Shown: positions 1 to 8,541 of the stretch, piece after piece
Numbering within the stretch: position 1 is the stretch's first letter
How the letters are laid out: the number at the start of each line of letters is the position of its first letter
NCBI GenBank assembly: GCA_910586615.1
Contig: CAJUJP010000002.1
Coordinates: 62,001-126,000, forward strand
DNA length: 64,000 nucleotides
Origin: an uncultured Lachnospiraceae bacterium
GTDB lineage: Bacteria; Bacillota; Clostridia; Lachnospirales; Lachnospiraceae
Reading direction: 5' to 3'
The notes under the pieces: model-generated
Database searches by the model: none
What the model was told of the DNA's origin: nothing
The model's input: the letters and a program-made list of their open reading frames with translations, nothing else
Translations under genes and position numbers: made by a program

Positions 1-276
1 CAGATGTATCCTGCAGAGGCGAAAAAATACCAGAGGATTATAGCGGAGACGCTGGATCGTATTGATTATGAAGGAAGCATGATCTATGATGAATATCCGG
101 ATAAATGGCAGATTTACAGGCTCACGCAGGCAATAGTAGACAAAATCGTAAATGCCGGGGAGGAACAGCAGTCTGATGCGTACCGCAGCCGGACGACAGA
201 GTTTGTCCAGGTGCTTTTATCTTATGAAATCTACAGAAAACGTCATTCCAACCGCAATGGAATCTTAAAATTTTAG
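1..276 (+). CDS. Hypothetical protein, 3' part of gene
   Basis: The open frame runs into the left window edge, so the true start is probably outside. The ATG at 4 has no visible ribosome-binding site and the codon before it is in frame. The visible 90 residues are hydrophilic, rich in Tyr, Glu and Arg, with a short motif GSMIYDEYPD near the middle and no membrane segment. I recall similar small uncharacterised Lachnospiraceae proteins but cannot assign a function. The coding potential looks real because of amphipathic helix patterning and normal codon use. It lies 156 bp upstream of a methyltransferase gene on the same strand. Confidence 0.6.
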   Translation, partial: QMYPAEAKKYQRIIAETLDRIDYEGSMIYDEYPDKWQIYRLTQAIVDKIVNAGEEQQSDAYRSRTTEFVQVLLSYEIYRKRHSNRNGILKF

Positions 277-432
277 TTGTGGTTTTCCTGTAATCTTATT
301 AAAATAGAAGCAGAGTCTTTTCACAAGGCAGCATGTAAAAACAATCCAGTGTATGCAGAGCAATGCACCAGGGAAGATAACACAGAACTTACGCTGTCAA
401 AAGTCAGTTTGAACGAAGAAAGAAAAAATAAG

Positions 433-1605
433 ATGGAAAAACAGCTTACAGAACTTTTGAAAGATACTGTGGATGACGGTCTTTACCAGATCATCCTGAG
501 TAACCCCCGCATCAAAGACGGGGTATTCAAGATTAAAATAAGGTCTGTTATGGTAAAAGGAAAGCTCCTTTTCCAACAGACCAGATATGACGGGACAAAG
601 GTATTTCATGAGAATCTGGACAGAGACAGCGTGATTTGCAGCGTTGATGAAATGCTGGCAGGAACTTTCCGACAGTGCGAGGTATCCCATAAAGGCTGTA
701 AGGCTGTGGTACTGGTCAGCAAGAAGGGAAAGATGACCGTCAGCAGAAAACAGATCGAAAGCGCAGAGCCGGCCGCGGAAGCCGGCCGCGGGATGACTCT
801 GGCGCATAACAGAAAGAAAAGATATATTCTGGAAGAAGGAATCCCGGTTCCCTTCCTGGTGGATCTGGGCGTGCAGACGAAAGAAGGCAGGATTGTAAAC
901 GCCCGTTATGATAAGTTTAAGCAGATTAACCGTTTTCTGGAATTTATCGAGGATATTCTGCCAACACTCTCAGAAGAGAATACTGTGCATATTCTGGACT
1001 TTGGCTGCGGCAAATCCTATCTGACCTTTGCCATGTATTATTATCTGCACGACTTGAAAGGATATGATGTGGAGATCACAGGGCTGGATCTGAAGGAAGA
1101 TGTGATTCTGAAATGTAATGATCTGAGCCGGAAATACGGATATGACAAACTATGCTTTATCCAGGGCGATATTGCGGAATATGAAGGACAGGGCAAGGTG
1201 GATATGGTAGTGACACTGCATGCCTGTGATACTGCCACCGACTATGCTCTTGCCAAGGCTGTCGCATGGGATGCGAAAGTGATCCTTTCAGTCCCCTGCT
1301 GTCAGCATGAGGTAAACGGACAGATCTGCGCCAGGGAACTTGCGCCGGTTTTCAGGTATGGTATCATTAAAGAACGCATCTCGGCGCTGGTTACAGATGC
1401 CGTGCGTGCGAACCTGCTGGAAACGGCAGGCTATGAGACGAATATTCTGGAATTTATTGATATGGAACATACACCGAAGAACCTGCTGATACGCGCCGTG
1501 AAAAAAAGAAGCGGCAGTATGCGCAGACAGCAGGAAAGCGGACAGACGATCGATGATGTGATGGAGTTTTTGCACATTGATCCGACTTTAAAGAGGTTAT
1601 TATGA
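433..1605 (+). CDS. Class I SAM-dependent methyltransferase
   Basis: A 390-residue protein with a Rossmann-type methyltransferase domain in its C-terminal half. The SAM-binding motif I is DFGCGKSYL at about residues 189-197, and a downstream HACDTATDYAL (from residue 263) and a Cys-Cys-Gln-His segment follow. This layout resembles the Methyltransf_32 group (METTL25/RRNAD1-like), whose substrates are mostly unknown and may be RNA. The N-terminal ~130 residues form a separate domain. The open frame extends upstream to a TTG at 277, but the ATG at 433 is preferred because a purine-rich AAGAAAGAAAAA stretch precedes it and conserved-looking sequence begins there. Its stop codon overlaps the next start (ATGA), so the two genes are translationally coupled. 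Confidence 0.8.
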   Translation: MEKQLTELLKDTVDDGLYQIILSNPRIKDGVFKIKIRSVMVKGKLLFQQTRYDGTKVFHENLDRDSVICSVDEMLAGTFRQCEVSHKGCKAVVLVSKKGKMTVSRKQIESAEPAAEAGRGMTLAHNRKKRYILEEGIPVPFLVDLGVQTKEGRIVNARYDKFKQINRFLEFIEDILPTLSEENTVHILDFGCGKSYLTFAMYYYLHDLKGYDVEITGLDLKEDVILKCNDLSRKYGYDKLCFIQGDIAEYEGQGKVDMVVTLHACDTATDYALAKAVAWDAKVILSVPCCQHEVNGQICARELAPVFRYGIIKERISALVTDAVRANLLETAGYETNILEFIDMEHTPKNLLIRAVKKRSGSMRRQQESGQTIDDVMEFLHIDPTLKRLL

Positions 1606-4142
1606 AAAAAGCGATCATAAAGGGTGTTTTGCTTGGTCTTATCTTTGCGGCGGCATTGATGGTGATCAGCGCGGTGATGAATCAGGGAAATACCGATATG
1701 ACAACTGAAATGGGAGAAGCGTCTTTTCCGGTGCTGTCGATGTCTGTGAGCGGACACAGCGTCAACAGTCTGCATGGCTACGCAGACAGTATGAACAGTG
1801 CTTATCTGAGGGACACACTTCAGCCCGTGGGAAGTGACAGAAAGATTGATGTGCGGCTGGATACCTACGGGAGAGAGATCGGGCAGATCGGTTTTGAGGT
1901 GCGCAGCCTGAACGGGGACAGGCTTGTGGAGAGCACAGATGTACAAGAGTATACACAGGATGAGGATGCTATTGATTTCAGCATTACATTGAAGGATCTG
2001 ATCGAGTACGATACGGAATATATGCTGGTTTTTCTTGTCACACCTGCGGAAAATACGCCCATACGTTATTATACCCGGATCATCCTGAGCGATGATCTGC
2101 ATATTAAGGACAAGCTGGATTATATTGTGGATTTTCATGAGCGCACCTTTGACAAAGAGGCGGCGGCAGAACTGACCAAATATCTGGAATCCAACTCCGA
2201 AGGCGACAATACGACTTTTCACAAGGTAAATATACACAGCAGTTTTCAGCAGGTGACCTGGGGAGAACTTCCGATTGCCAAAGTCACGGAGCCGGTGATC
2301 ACCATCAGGGAACTGGCGGAACAGACAGGTTCTTTTGATCTGCAGTATCTTACCGCGGTAAGAGAGGGAAGAGAGACGAAATATTTTCGGATCAGGGAAT
2401 TTTACCGGATCCGGTATACACCCGACAGAATGTATCTGCTGGACTTTGAGCGGGAGATGGATCAGATCTTTGATGAGGAGGCAAATATTTACATCAATGA
2501 CAAGATCGTGGTAGGTATCGCCGGAGAGGAAGTGAAGCTGTATGAGAGCGACGGGGGCAATGTGTTTGCTTTTACGGTAGCGGATAAATTGTACAGTTAC
2601 AATGTGACGGATAATAAGTTGATCAGATTGTTCAGCTTTTACGGAAATATAGACGGGCTTTTTGATGTCAGGAACGGTTATGACCGGCACGACATAGAGA
2701 TTCTGTCTGTAGATGAGACCGGGAACGCGCTTTTTCTCGTTTACGGCTATATGAACAGAGGGCGCCACGAAGGAAATGTGGGTGTTGCCGTGTATCATTA
2801 CAACAGTATGACAAACACAGTGGAAGAACTGGTCTACATTCCCTATGACAGATCCTATGAATTGTTAAAATCGGATATACAGCAGTTGTCCTATGTGAAT
2901 AAATCCGGAATCTTTTATTTTATTCTGTCGGGAAGTGTCTACGCGGTGGACCTGGAAGCACAGGAATATCAGGTGCTTGTTTCCGGCCTGAAGGAAGACG
3001 GATATCATGTGTCAGAGACCAATAAGATGCTGGTATGGCAGGAGGGAGAAGATCTGCATGCCAGCGGCAGCCTTATACTGATGAACCTGAACACACAGGA
3101 GCAGACGGCTATAAGGGCCGGATTCGGGGAATATATTTCGGTACTTGGCTTTATGGAGGAGGATCTGATCTACGGACTGGCAAGGAAGCGTGATGTGGTG
3201 GTGACCAGTGCCGGATCCACGATCTATCCCATGTACTGCGTGCGGATCCAGGGTGATGACGGCAAGGTACTGAAAAGCTATCGGAAGCAGGATGTATATG
3301 TTGTGGACAGTATGGTAATGGGAAACCAGATTAATCTTTCCCGTGTGGTCTGGGATGAGGAAAGTGCATCGTATATGCCCACCTCGGACGATCAGATTAT
3401 GAGCACAGAGGAAGTCCGGGCGGGAAGCAACACGATTGATTTTGTAGTAACGGAGAATTATGAGACACTTTGCCAGATCGTGGTAAAAGACGAGATCGAC
3501 AGCCGCAGCCTGCAGCACTTATCGCCCAAGGAAGTGCTCTTTGAGGGTGACCGCGCCATTTCGCTTCCAGAATCCGAACAAACGGAACAGCGTTTTTATG
3601 TATATGGCAAAAACGGAATTGAGGGGATTTCGAGCAATCCGGGCAAAGCAGTTGATCTTGCATACCGGCTGGCCGGTGTGGTGGTGGATGATGACGGGGA
3701 ATATGTATGGAGACGGGTGACCAGAAGTACCAGAAATCAGATCATGGCTATTACGGAAGATGAAATGTCGGAGACGAGAAGCTCTCTGGCAGTCTGTCTG
3801 GACACGATTCTGAAATTTGAAGGAACATCCAGAAATACGGAACGCCTTTTAAACGGAGGAGGTACGGTTTACTCCATTCTGGAATCGAATCTGCAGGAGT
3901 GTACGATTCTGGATCTGACGGGATGCAGCCTGGATGCAGTGCTGTACTACGTCAACCAGGATATTCCGGTGCTGGCGTTATTGGAAGACGGAAATGCGGT
4001 GCTGATCGTGGGATTTAATGAACTGAACATTGTGGTCATGGATCCCGTGACGGGCACTTTGTATAAAAAAGGTATGAATGATTCGACGGAATGGCTGAAA
4101 GAGAACGGAAATCGGTTTATTACTTATGCGAGGAAAGAGTAA
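1602..4142 (+). CDS. Membrane-anchored extracytoplasmic protein with C39-peptidase-like C-terminus
   Basis: An 846-residue protein with a short basic N-terminus and one hydrophobic segment (about residues 7-26), so most of it should lie outside the membrane. The middle (about 280-600) has repeated beta-strand patterns suggestive of a propeller or WD-like fold. The last ~110 residues resemble a C39 bacteriocin-type cysteine peptidase. A cysteine is present in LAVCLDTIL (about residue 732), and later a GFNELNIVVMDP segment matches the family's G-[YF]-x-x-x-x-[IV]-x-[VI]-x-D-P strand. However, the position normally holding the catalytic His reads Asn-Ala-Val, so it may be an inactive domain. The start overlaps the methyltransferase stop by ATGA. 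The function is unknown; I am confident only of topology and the C39 resemblance. Confidence 0.75.
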   Translation: MKKAIIKGVLLGLIFAAALMVISAVMNQGNTDMTTEMGEASFPVLSMSVSGHSVNSLHGYADSMNSAYLRDTLQPVGSDRKIDVRLDTYGREIGQIGFEVRSLNGDRLVESTDVQEYTQDEDAIDFSITLKDLIEYDTEYMLVFLVTPAENTPIRYYTRIILSDDLHIKDKLDYIVDFHERTFDKEAAAELTKYLESNSEGDNTTFHKVNIHSSFQQVTWGELPIAKVTEPVITIRELAEQTGSFDLQYLTAVREGRETKYFRIREFYRIRYTPDRMYLLDFEREMDQIFDEEANIYINDKIVVGIAGEEVKLYESDGGNVFAFTVADKLYSYNVTDNKLIRLFSFYGNIDGLFDVRNGYDRHDIEILSVDETGNALFLVYGYMNRGRHEGNVGVAVYHYNSMTNTVEELVYIPYDRSYELLKSDIQQLSYVNKSGIFYFILSGSVYAVDLEAQEYQVLVSGLKEDGYHVSETNKMLVWQEGEDLHASGSLILMNLNTQEQTAIRAGFGEYISVLGFMEEDLIYGLARKRDVVVTSAGSTIYPMYCVRIQGDDGKVLKSYRKQDVYVVDSMVMGNQINLSRVVWDEESASYMPTSDDQIMSTEEVRAGSNTIDFVVTENYETLCQIVVKDEIDSRSLQHLSPKEVLFEGDRAISLPESEQTEQRFYVYGKNGIEGISSNPGKAVDLAYRLAGVVVDDDGEYVWRRVTRSTRNQIMAITEDEMSETRSSLAVCLDTILKFEGTSRNTERLLNGGGTVYSILESNLQECTILDLTGCSLDAVLYYVNQDIPVLALLEDGNAVLIVGFNELNIVVMDPVTGTLYKKGMNDSTEWLKENGNRFITYARKE

Positions 4143-4187
4143 GATTCAGATAATTCTCTGATGAGCGCGCTTCGGAATGGAGTAAAG

Positions 4188-4850
4188 ATGAAGAACTGTG
4201 ATGCGGTTATTTTTGACATGGACGGCGTTATTTTTGACAGCGAGCGTCTGGTATTGGAGTGCTGGGAGCAGATCGGCACAAAATATCATTTTTCAGGGAT
4301 TCAGGAGGTTTTCATTTCCTGTATCGGAACCAACAAGGTGAAGACAAAGGAGATCCTGCTGAATCACTACGGGAAGGATTTTCCCTATGAGGAATTCAGC
4401 CGGGAGGCTTCTCTTCTGTTTCATCAGGTTACGGACCGGGACGGACTGCCTGTGAAGAAGGGTGTGAGGGAACTGCTGGAATATCTGCGGAGAGAGCAGA
4501 TGCCGGTGGGGGTAGCGTCCTCCACGCGCCTTGAGGCAGTGACGCAGGAATTGAAGCAAGCCGGGCTGTATGAATATTTTCATACCGTGGTAGGCGGTGA
4601 CCAGTTGAAACGCAGTAAGCCAGAGCCGGATATTTATCTGATGGCCTGTGAAAAGATGACGGTGGCGCCGGAGCGCACTTATGCCATTGAAGATTCCCAT
4701 AACGGCATCCGGGCTGCTTACCGGGCTGGAATGAGACCGGTTATGGTGCCGGATATGCTTCCTGCCACAGAGGAAATGCGCGGAATGAGTGTGATCGTAC
4801 TGGAAGATCTTCTTGAAGTAAAAAAGTGGTTTGAGGGCATAGATAAATAA
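4188..4850 (+). CDS. HAD-superfamily phosphatase (phosphoglucomutase-like)
   Basis: A 220-residue HAD hydrolase of the beta-phosphoglucomutase/phosphoglycolate phosphatase subgroup with a helical cap. Motif I is FDMDGVIFDS with nucleophile Asp10 and Asp12, motif II is the Ser in GVASST, motif III Lys lies in KRSKPEPDIYL, and motif IV is AIEDSHNGI. It probably dephosphorylates or isomerises a small phosphorylated sugar in the cytoplasm; the substrate cannot be read from sequence. An upstream in-frame ATG at 4161 exists, but the ATG at 4188 has GGAG five bases upstream and starts right at the fold, so it is chosen. It lies 45 bp after the previous gene and may be in the same transcript. Confidence 0.85.
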   Translation: MKNCDAVIFDMDGVIFDSERLVLECWEQIGTKYHFSGIQEVFISCIGTNKVKTKEILLNHYGKDFPYEEFSREASLLFHQVTDRDGLPVKKGVRELLEYLRREQMPVGVASSTRLEAVTQELKQAGLYEYFHTVVGGDQLKRSKPEPDIYLMACEKMTVAPERTYAIEDSHNGIRAAYRAGMRPVMVPDMLPATEEMRGMSVIVLEDLLEVKKWFEGIDK

Positions 4851-5146
4851 CGCCTGTAATTAATTGAGTGGGTAGTTCTGCATTGATTTTCGCGGCTGGA
4901 TAGCTGATTTCGGCACGGGAAACCACAGGTTGCGGGCCGTCCAAAGAGCGGGCAACCAATTGTTTCTGATTTGGAAAGCAAAAGATATGGAACAGAGCAG
5001 ACTATTTTTATATGATTGTTTTATACAAGTCAACAACCCTGCTGCAAGCAACGGGGTATGTGACCCTCGCGGCATTCGCCAAATGTCTGCTTCGCAGCCG
5101 CCTGGCTCATTGCTCGCGGGAATCATGTTTTGGAACGGAGGAATTG
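4851..5146. other. Intergenic region with inverted repeats
   Basis: This 296-bp gap holds no convincing gene. One possible stem-loop has arms GGTTGC and GCAACC (about 4929-4957). A second, at 5087-5097, is a CTGC-TTC-GCAG mini-hairpin inside a GC-rich stretch from about 5033 to 5120. That stretch shares 14 bases, read on the opposite strand, with the glgC leader at 18847-18860, so it may belong to a dispersed intergenic repeat. An AT-rich segment near 5008-5030 could hold the promoter of the following regulator gene, but I could not assign -35 and -10 boxes with confidence. Confidence 0.4.
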
Positions 5147-6028
5147 ATGAATCTTGAAATTGCAAGCAGGCTGGTGAGCCTGCGTAAAGAAAAAAATCTG
5201 TCTCAGGAGGCACTGGCAGAGAAACTGGGGATCAGCAGACAGGCAGTCAGCAAATGGGAGCGGGCTGAAGCATCTCCTGATACGGACAATCTGATTGCCC
5301 TTGCCAGACTGTATCAGGTCTCTCTGGATGAACTTCTGATGATCTATGTGGATGAGGAAAGTGATGCAGCTCCGGCAGCACAATGGAGAGAAGAACAGCT
5401 CGGGGAAAACGGGGACGTAGTGACAGAGGGTATTATGAATCTGACAGAGTACGACCGTGAGGGAGAACAAACAAAGACGGATGAAAACACCAGGACTGAA
5501 CAGGCAGAGAATGTGGAGGAAGATGTACATGTGGGTTTTGACGGTATTCATGTGAAAGACAAGGGTGCGGAAGTTCACGTGAGCTGGCGTGGCATTCATG
5601 TGTATGACAAAAAAGATGACAACGAAGTTCACATTGATAAACATGGTATTCGTGTGAACGGTGAGGATGCCTCGAAACATATTTTTTCACGAGGGCACAA
5701 TGGCGGCCTGCCTCTTGGCATTATAGCGATCGTGGCCTATATTGTCATAGGAGTGTGCTTTAATCTGTGGCATCCGGGCTGGCTGATCCTGTTTCTGGTG
5801 CCGATCATCAGCACACTGATTGATGCGGTGTATCTGCGTAATCCAAGTTACTTTGCATATCCGGTTTTGGCTGTGCTGATCTTTTTGTTTGTGGGATTCG
5901 TGTATGGTGTATGGCATCCCACATGGGTGGTTTTCCTGACAATTCCGATCTATTATTCGATTGCCGAGTATATTTTACGGAGACGTAAGGCAGATGCATA
6001 TGAGGAAGAGGATATGGAGCAAATGTAA
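5147..6028 (+). CDS. XRE-family regulator with beta-repeat linker and membrane domain
   Basis: A 293-residue protein. Residues 1-65 are a Cro/C1-type helix-turn-helix (LSQEALAEKLGISRQAVSKW), followed by a charged linker. Residues 127-176 hold three tandem repeats of 16-18 residues with the pattern VHVxxxGIHVxDK. Residues about 185-285 contain hydrophobic membrane segments arranged as two similar halves (each with an H-P-[GT]-W motif) and an acidic tail. The start at 5147 follows GGAGG; a longer frame from 5012 lacks a ribosome-binding site and reads through non-coding repeat sequence. It is probably a membrane-tethered transcription factor responding to an envelope signal; no target gene is evident. 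Confidence 0.8.
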   Translation: MNLEIASRLVSLRKEKNLSQEALAEKLGISRQAVSKWERAEASPDTDNLIALARLYQVSLDELLMIYVDEESDAAPAAQWREEQLGENGDVVTEGIMNLTEYDREGEQTKTDENTRTEQAENVEEDVHVGFDGIHVKDKGAEVHVSWRGIHVYDKKDDNEVHIDKHGIRVNGEDASKHIFSRGHNGGLPLGIIAIVAYIVIGVCFNLWHPGWLILFLVPIISTLIDAVYLRNPSYFAYPVLAVLIFLFVGFVYGVWHPTWVVFLTIPIYYSIAEYILRRRKADAYEEEDMEQM

Positions 6029-6071
6029 TTGAAGGAAAAAAGGTATATATAGTTGTATTGCAATTCAAATG

Positions 6072-6108
6072 ATCCCCGTTCGCCGAAGTTTGTTCGGTAA
6101 ACGGGGAT
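6072..6108 (+). other. Stem-loop downstream of XRE gene
   Basis: The outer arms ATCCCCGTT and AACGGGGAT and the inner arms CCGAA and TTCGG enclose a GTTTG loop. No T-run follows on either strand, so it is a structured RNA or operator-like palindrome rather than a normal terminator. Confidence 0.5.
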
Positions 6109-6142
6109 TAGAGACTAACTGGGGGATTCCGGGAGAAAATAG

Positions 6143-6235
6143 GGTACAGGACGCGTAAAGGCAGAGGGTGGCTTTGTAGCCGGAGAATACTGGGATAATC
6201 ATACTCATTATGTAAAATATGGAACTGAAGATTAG
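6143..6235 (+). pseudogene. Possible remnant of a coding sequence
   Basis: A 30-codon stop-free frame ends in TAG at 6233-6235 and reads like real protein (for example GGFVAGEYWDNHTHYVKYG), but it has no start codon and an in-frame TAG immediately upstream. It could be the tail of a decayed gene. It sits in the roughly 300-bp gap before the permease gene. The family is not recognised. Confidence 0.22.
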
Positions 6236-6323
6236 TTTAAGGAAGGATGTTTGCGCAAAGGAAGGTAAAAGGCAAGTGGGTCTGAATTAATTGGGCACAC
6301 TTGCTTTAGAACAAGTGAAAAGT

Positions 6324-7436
6324 ATGAAACGGAAAGTAAATCCAGTCATCACATTGTTGCTGATCACACTTTTATTTGGATTTGTTTTTTTGTTGCAAGT
6401 CAGTGCGGCATGTTTAGGGATGAATGGGAAAATAGATGAAACAAACGCAAATGACAGTATTTATCTGCAATTACAACAGGAGAGTAGTCCGCTAAAACCA
6501 GAGCCTGATGATTATGAAAATATGCTGGAAAAACTGCAGGATACGGAATTATTCAAGTACTATGAGATTTATGTACAGCCCTTATGGGTGGAGGGGAAGC
6601 TCTTTGATGAAGTGTCGGATCACGAACTGCCATGCGTGCAGATTGGTGAAAATGTTGCAGAGGATTTTGGCATAGAAACAGAGGCAGGAAGAAATTTTGC
6701 AGGTACAGATTTTGTTTTTGACTGGAAAGGCAGTATACCTGTGATTTTAGGTCATACATATAATGGACAGATTGAATTGGGCACACGGTTTCAAGGCGAA
6801 TATCTGTATGATACTTATGATTTTATCGTCATAGGAATTTTGAAGGAAAACAGCCGGATCGATCTGGGATTCAAAAGTTATCTGCTGGATGAATCCGCAA
6901 TTATGCCAAGCTTTGCAATAGCGGATGTCACAGGATTCACAGACGGTATGAAGATACATTATGCGAATAAAACAAGTGGTGTGATCAGGACTTCTTCCGG
7001 AGCATGGAAAGATGTTGAACGTTGTATCAAGGAAATCGTCAACCATTCTCCGTCAGGGAATTATAGCTGGTATTCCAATTCTGTCAGGATTAATTTCAGG
7101 CAGATGTTTGGGATTGATGTAATCAGCCTGATGATTTTATGTATTGCCGGCATACTTTTGATAACAGTCTTTTACCTGTTTATGATTTGCAGGAAAATGC
7201 GGTCAGGTGAACTTACATGGAAAACGAACCGCCGGAATATTTTATGGCAGGTTGTTATTTATATAGTGTTGTCGGCAGCACAATTACCGGTATTAAAAGG
7301 AACGATATATTTTATTGGATTCAGGCTGCCATATTTTGTAACGCCATTGACGGTATTGGCAATTTTATTTGCCATTGATATCATTGCATATTTTTGGGCC
7401 GGGAGAATGAAATCCGGTCATGTTCTGCACTTATAA
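6324..7436 (+). CDS. FtsX/MacB-like membrane protein
   Basis: A 370-residue protein with one N-terminal membrane segment (about residues 7-30), a large extracytoplasmic region of about 220 residues, and three C-terminal membrane segments. This is the topology of a MacB/FtsX-type ABC permease. No ATP-binding partner lies beside it, so it may be an orphan or work with a distant ATPase. The ATG at 6324 has only a weak ribosome-binding site; a TTG at 6291 directly after a stop codon would add 11 residues. The gene is visibly more AT-rich than its neighbours, which may mean later acquisition. A strong bidirectional terminator follows. Confidence 0.6.
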   Translation: MKRKVNPVITLLLITLLFGFVFLLQVSAACLGMNGKIDETNANDSIYLQLQQESSPLKPEPDDYENMLEKLQDTELFKYYEIYVQPLWVEGKLFDEVSDHELPCVQIGENVAEDFGIETEAGRNFAGTDFVFDWKGSIPVILGHTYNGQIELGTRFQGEYLYDTYDFIVIGILKENSRIDLGFKSYLLDESAIMPSFAIADVTGFTDGMKIHYANKTSGVIRTSSGAWKDVERCIKEIVNHSPSGNYSWYSNSVRINFRQMFGIDVISLMILCIAGILLITVFYLFMICRKMRSGELTWKTNRRNILWQVVIYIVLSAAQLPVLKGTIYFIGFRLPYFVTPLTVLAILFAIDIIAYFWAGRMKSGHVLHL

Positions 7437-7484
7437 AAACGATTTGAATCTTTTACGTATCAGATTTCTGCCTTGTTTTTTAAA

Positions 7485-7532
7485 GAAAAAGCTCCGCCTG
7501 CCGGAAACAAAACCGGTAAGCGGGGCTTTTTA
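7485..7532. terminator. Bidirectional intrinsic terminator
   Basis: The arms AAAAAGCTCCGC and GCGGGGCTTTTT (with a G-T pair), an inner TGCCGG/CCGGTA pairing and A/T runs on both sides make a terminator usable in both directions. It lies between the permease (plus) and queT (minus). Confidence 0.85.
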
Positions 7533-7628
7533 ACTGTGATGATAGACCTTATATATAGACCTTATATTATGAAGCTCAAGCCACATGCGAAAGCTTTAGC
7601 AAAACCCAAAGCAAAATCTATAATGGTG

Positions 7629-8195
7629 TTAATTATAATGATTCTTAAATAAAATGTTCCGGTATTTCTGCAGAGAAAATAAGAGAATCATGCCCAATAC
7701 ACCACATGAGATCACCTCTCCGGCACCTACCGTAAGGCAGTAATAACCGAAACACTGCAGAACAGATAATCCTTCGATCAGCAATCCGTAACCGTAGATC
7801 AGTATGAGAGGTACGATGATCGTGTTTGCAATGATAGGACAGACAGGAGCGCACCATTTCCATTTGCGCAGGCTGTAAGTGCCGATGGCGCCGATCAGGG
7901 TCGCAAGACTGCCGAATACGATGTCAGGCAGTGCACATCCCGTGAGGATATTGCTAAGCAGACAGCCTATAAACAGGCCGGGTATTGCAGCCGGCGTGAA
8001 AAACGGCAGAATTGTAAGTGCCTCAGAAAAACGAACCTGCACGGCATAGTTGGCAAGTCCGAAGGCGTTGGCGATAAAAGTCAGCACAACGTAGATGGCG
8101 GCGATCATAGCTGCCTGTACCAAAGTGGTCAGTGATGCGGGCGGGGCAGTTTTTACGGAAACAGCCTCGCTGTAAGATTGTTTTTTCATATGCAT
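7629..8195 (-). CDS. queT: QueT family queuosine-precursor transporter
   Basis: A 188-residue integral membrane protein matching the QueT family, thought to be the substrate-specific S component of an ECF transporter importing preQ1 or a related queuosine precursor. Family-like features are VRFSEALTILPFFTPAAIPGLFIGCLLSN and TIIVPLILIYGYG, and about six hydrophobic segments are visible. The start at 8195 follows AAAGGAGACAA; a second in-frame ATG lies two codons later. The ribosome-binding site is inside a preQ1-I-type riboswitch, which supports the assignment. No EcfA/EcfT genes are in the window; this S component would share a housekeeping energising module. Confidence 0.88.
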   Translation of the reverse strand: MHMKKQSYSEAVSVKTAPPASLTTLVQAAMIAAIYVVLTFIANAFGLANYAVQVRFSEALTILPFFTPAAIPGLFIGCLLSNILTGCALPDIVFGSLATLIGAIGTYSLRKWKWCAPVCPIIANTIIVPLILIYGYGLLIEGLSVLQCFGYYCLTVGAGEVISCGVLGMILLFSLQKYRNILFKNHYN

Positions 8196-8199
8196 TTGT

Positions 8200-8242
8200 C
8201 TCCTTTAGTTTTGTTTTAGGTGAGGAAGGTCTCGAACTCACC
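8200..8242 (-). promoter_or_regulatory. preQ1-I-type riboswitch candidate in queT leader
   Basis: On the minus strand a 6-bp stem GGTGAG/CTCACC encloses a loop containing UUCGAGA and CCUU, followed by the A-rich tail UAAAACAAAACUAAAGGAG. The loop CCUU can pair with the AAGG of the ribosome-binding site, closing an H-type pseudoknot. This is the known architecture of class I preQ1 riboswitches that block translation when ligand binds. Its position directly in front of queT is the expected one. The fold was judged by eye only. Confidence 0.75.
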
Positions 8243-8292
8243 GTGTTTATTCGTCGTCTGTCTCCGCGTTTGCGGGGATTCCAACGTTTCCA

Positions 8293-8321
8293 AGTATAAC
8301 ATGACGTGATCTGAAAAGCAA
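8293..8321 (-). promoter_or_regulatory. Sigma-A promoter for queT
   Basis: On the minus strand TTGCTT, a 17-bp spacer and TATACT (-35 at 8316-8321, -10 at 8293-8298). Transcription would start near 8286, giving a leader of about 90 bases that includes an extra short hairpin and the preQ1 element. Confidence 0.7.
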
Positions 8322-8541
8322 GCTGAATTCCGCCCCGGTTCAACCCCGGCTCAAACTCCCCAGTTCAAACTTATACACTTTCCGATAAACTGTTCATGAA
8401 AAGAAATTCCATTTTATTTTCCACCCTGTTGTGCTATAATAATCTGTACTGTTTTCGGATATTTTATAAAAAGCAATTTTGTCAGATCATTCTGCAGCAG
8501 ATTTCATAAGAGGCAGGAATACATAAGGAGGAATCAGAATT

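Larger units (their letters stand above)
8196..8541. other. Divergent control region between queT and the large secreted protein
   Basis: This 346-bp gap carries the queT promoter and riboswitch on the minus strand. On the plus strand there is a TATAAT at 8435-8440, with only a weak -35 (TTTTAT at about 8412-8417), as the likely promoter of the downstream 4.8-kb gene, leaving a leader of about 95 bases. No other gene is visible. Confidence 0.55.

Noticed and set aside
1431..2798. 455-codon minus-strand frame opposite the membrane protein
   Set aside because: The plus-strand gene is supported by start coupling and topology; the antisense frame is His/Ile-rich without recognisable features.
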